A stretch of DNA of 28,979 nt, from positions 1 to 28,979 of the forward strand of contig JBAZQU010000013.1 of NCBI GenBank assembly GCA_041645035.1, given 5' to 3'. The stretch is from 2-02-FULL-48-14 sp041645035 (GTDB taxonomy: Bacteria > Patescibacteriota > Gracilibacteria > UBA1369 > 2-02-FULL-48-14). The notes beneath the pieces are model-generated. The model was given only the letters and a program-made list of their open reading frames with translations. It searched no databases and was not told the origin of the DNA. The translations under genes and the position numbers were made by a program. Shown here piece by piece: positions 27,858 through 28,979 of this stretch; the first letter of the stretch is position 1, and every line of letters begins with the position of its first letter.

Positions 27858-28859
27858 ATGCGAAATTTAGCAACTCTTTGCGCGCTACCCGGCCTGCTTT
27901 CCGCTTGCAGTGTGTTGGAGCAATCGAGGCATCTCAATTCCGAGGAAGATTCGCAGGTTGTTTTTGTGATAGGGGAAATAAGAAGGGCGATGCCTATTAT
28001 GTGCGATTTTGTAGATTATGCAGATCCGCTTTTTGATGCTGAGGGGAATTCGGTTTCTTCAAATAGTGTATTAAAAACAGCTATGTGGGATACATATGAA
28101 TATATCGTTTCCTTATATGAAGAGGACAAAATTCTGGTTTCATCCACAGCTATTAATACGGGATATGAAGCCGACGGTTTGGCTCCACGCGAGGATGAGG
28201 AATGCGGACTATGGGGAGGAGAATTTGGGAATTGGATGATACTTTCACCCAAAGTGTTCGGCGGTCCTTATTTAGTCAGGTGCATCGCGCACGAAGGGGG
28301 CCACCGAGACTATAATGCGGGAGATTATGGCCATTTACCTGAAATTATGGCGGATCCGGATAATGGCGCATTAATTGTTGACGTCGGTGACTACCCGTCT
28401 TTTTACGGTGATTTTGCGCAAAACGTGGTGGATTCAAGCCACATTGCCGACGCGAGCGTATTTGGTTGGGACGAAAATTCTGCCGTTGAAGCCGTGGACG
28501 GATCAAGTAACTTTTCTGACAATCCCGGTTACGATTCCCGTTTTCATTTTGTCTACGGAAATACCTATGCGTCGTTTTTTGAAGACATGCTCTATAATCC
28601 GGAGTTGGCCAGCGACACACTCGAAGATTTCGACTCGAATGCCGGGCGGGACGTATCTGACGATTTGTCCGCAGCTTTTTATGATCGCCCCGCTACGGTT
28701 TTTGGACCGATGGGAGTTACTCCGGATGAATTGGGTACAATTGTTAAGAGACATCCTGACTATTATGCCGATCCAAGAAAGAACATAATCAAAGCGATGG
28801 ACAAAGCACTTGTTACCGAATTTGATTTAGATGGCGGCTCCGGCGTGTTCGAATTCTAA
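27858..28859 (+). CDS. Lipoprotein with HEGGH zincin-like motif
   Basis: A 333-residue protein with a short lipoprotein signal (MRNLATLCALPGLLSAC; lipobox LLSAC, Cys17). The centre carries IAHEGGHRDYN with His145, Glu146 and His149, a textbook HExxH zinc-protease motif, and a candidate third ligand further on (Glu242 in YASFFEDML, or a residue nearer the motif such as Glu in LPEIMAD). The protein is acidic and rich in Asp. No named family is recognised; a surface metalloprotease is a reasonable inference, but HExxH can occur by chance. It follows a short ORF by 2 nt and is trailed by a stable hairpin. Confidence 0.7.
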   Translation: MRNLATLCALPGLLSACSVLEQSRHLNSEEDSQVVFVIGEIRRAMPIMCDFVDYADPLFDAEGNSVSSNSVLKTAMWDTYEYIVSLYEEDKILVSSTAINTGYEADGLAPREDEECGLWGGEFGNWMILSPKVFGGPYLVRCIAHEGGHRDYNAGDYGHLPEIMADPDNGALIVDVGDYPSFYGDFAQNVVDSSHIADASVFGWDENSAVEAVDGSSNFSDNPGYDSRFHFVYGNTYASFFEDMLYNPELASDTLEDFDSNAGRDVSDDLSAAFYDRPATVFGPMGVTPDELGTIVKRHPDYYADPRKNIIKAMDKALVTEFDLDGGSGVFEF

Positions 28860-28873
28860 TCAACTGACGTAGT

Positions 28874-28896
28874 TCCCCGGGCGTAAGCCCGAGGGA
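28874..28896. repeat. GC-rich hairpin after the HEGGH lipoprotein gene
   Basis: TCCCCGGGC (28874-28882) pairs with 28887-28896 around a GTAA tetraloop with a single bulged A. It lacks a T-run, so it is not a standard intrinsic terminator. Its stem is very similar to that of the terminator at 27095-27116. The remaining 83 nt to the window end show no gene. Confidence 0.55.
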
Positions 28897-28979
28897 TGTA
28901 GTGGATGCCCGCATCTTCGTGGTGGTGTAAAGTGGAGGCATGGAGAAGCTACGAAAAAGTTCACACGCAGTTTTCATTT

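Noticed and set aside
1..28979. Recoding of TGA as glycine (code 25)
   Set aside because: Genes such as the HNH gene and the C39 peptidase gene end sensibly at TGA, and conserved glycines are encoded by GGN.
1..28979. CRISPR array or insertion sequence
   Set aside because: No regularly spaced repeats and no transposase-like frame were seen on either strand.

Overview
The window looks like a chromosomal segment of a small-genome, uncultured bacterium. The best guess is a Candidate Phyla Radiation (Patescibacteria) member close to Peregrinibacteria. That guess rests on the expanded-type HNH protein at the left end, an ECF sigma factor paired with a DUF5667 protein, an SLH/CARDB surface protein, many small secreted proteins, and the near absence of Shine-Dalgarno sequences. 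TGA acts as an ordinary stop codon (for example the TGA inside the ATGA overlap at 12032-12035), so the Gly-recoded Gracilibacteria/Absconditabacteria are unlikely. The taxonomic call is inference; no rRNA is present.

Layout. 1-2411: a gene fragment, an HNH protein, tRNA-Pro(CGG) and a leftward sigma factor/DUF5667 pair. 2562-7379: rightward L-lactate dehydrogenase, then a long PurL and a separate PurQ (fourth step of purine synthesis). 7659-10538: a 959-residue putative wall hydrolase with a lytic transglycosylase-like domain, an internal Tat-like motif and an M15-like C-terminal domain, ending close to tRNA-Pro(GGG). 10785-12781: a leftward C39-like peptidase and polysaccharide flippase pair. 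This is divergent from a diguanylate cyclase (12870-13898), which shares a bidirectional terminator with a large acidic S-layer-type protein (13957-16308). 16404-18389: a Fur-family regulator with a zinc/manganese-type ABC ATPase and permease, behind a promoter with a perfect 9-3-9 inverted repeat. 18444-20009: a YdcF/SanA-like protein, a 35-residue Lys/Ala-rich protein and a lipoprotein.

20101-24604 is a copper-handling block: a broken PAP2-type gene, a small Cys/His-containing secreted protein, an HMA-TauE/UreH-cupredoxin fusion, a CopZ-like chaperone and a CopA ATPase. 24673-28859 holds a YajQ homologue, a RelE/RHH-type toxin-antitoxin pair with a near-ideal promoter and operator, a DUF1361 membrane protein, an NYN nuclease, a cold-shock protein, two tiny basic ORFs and a lipoprotein with an HEGGH zincin motif.

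The genes suggest a fermentative cell (lactate dehydrogenase) with an active envelope programme (flippase, wall hydrolase, S-layer protein), metal homeostasis for zinc/manganese and copper, and a possible c-di-GMP link (GGDEF protein plus YajQ). The most notable signals are several promoters whose -10 box lies only 6-7 nt before the start codon (leaderless mRNAs), the topology of the 959-residue hydrolase, and the layered remodelling at the head of the copper operon. No phage, insertion sequence or CRISPR array was seen.
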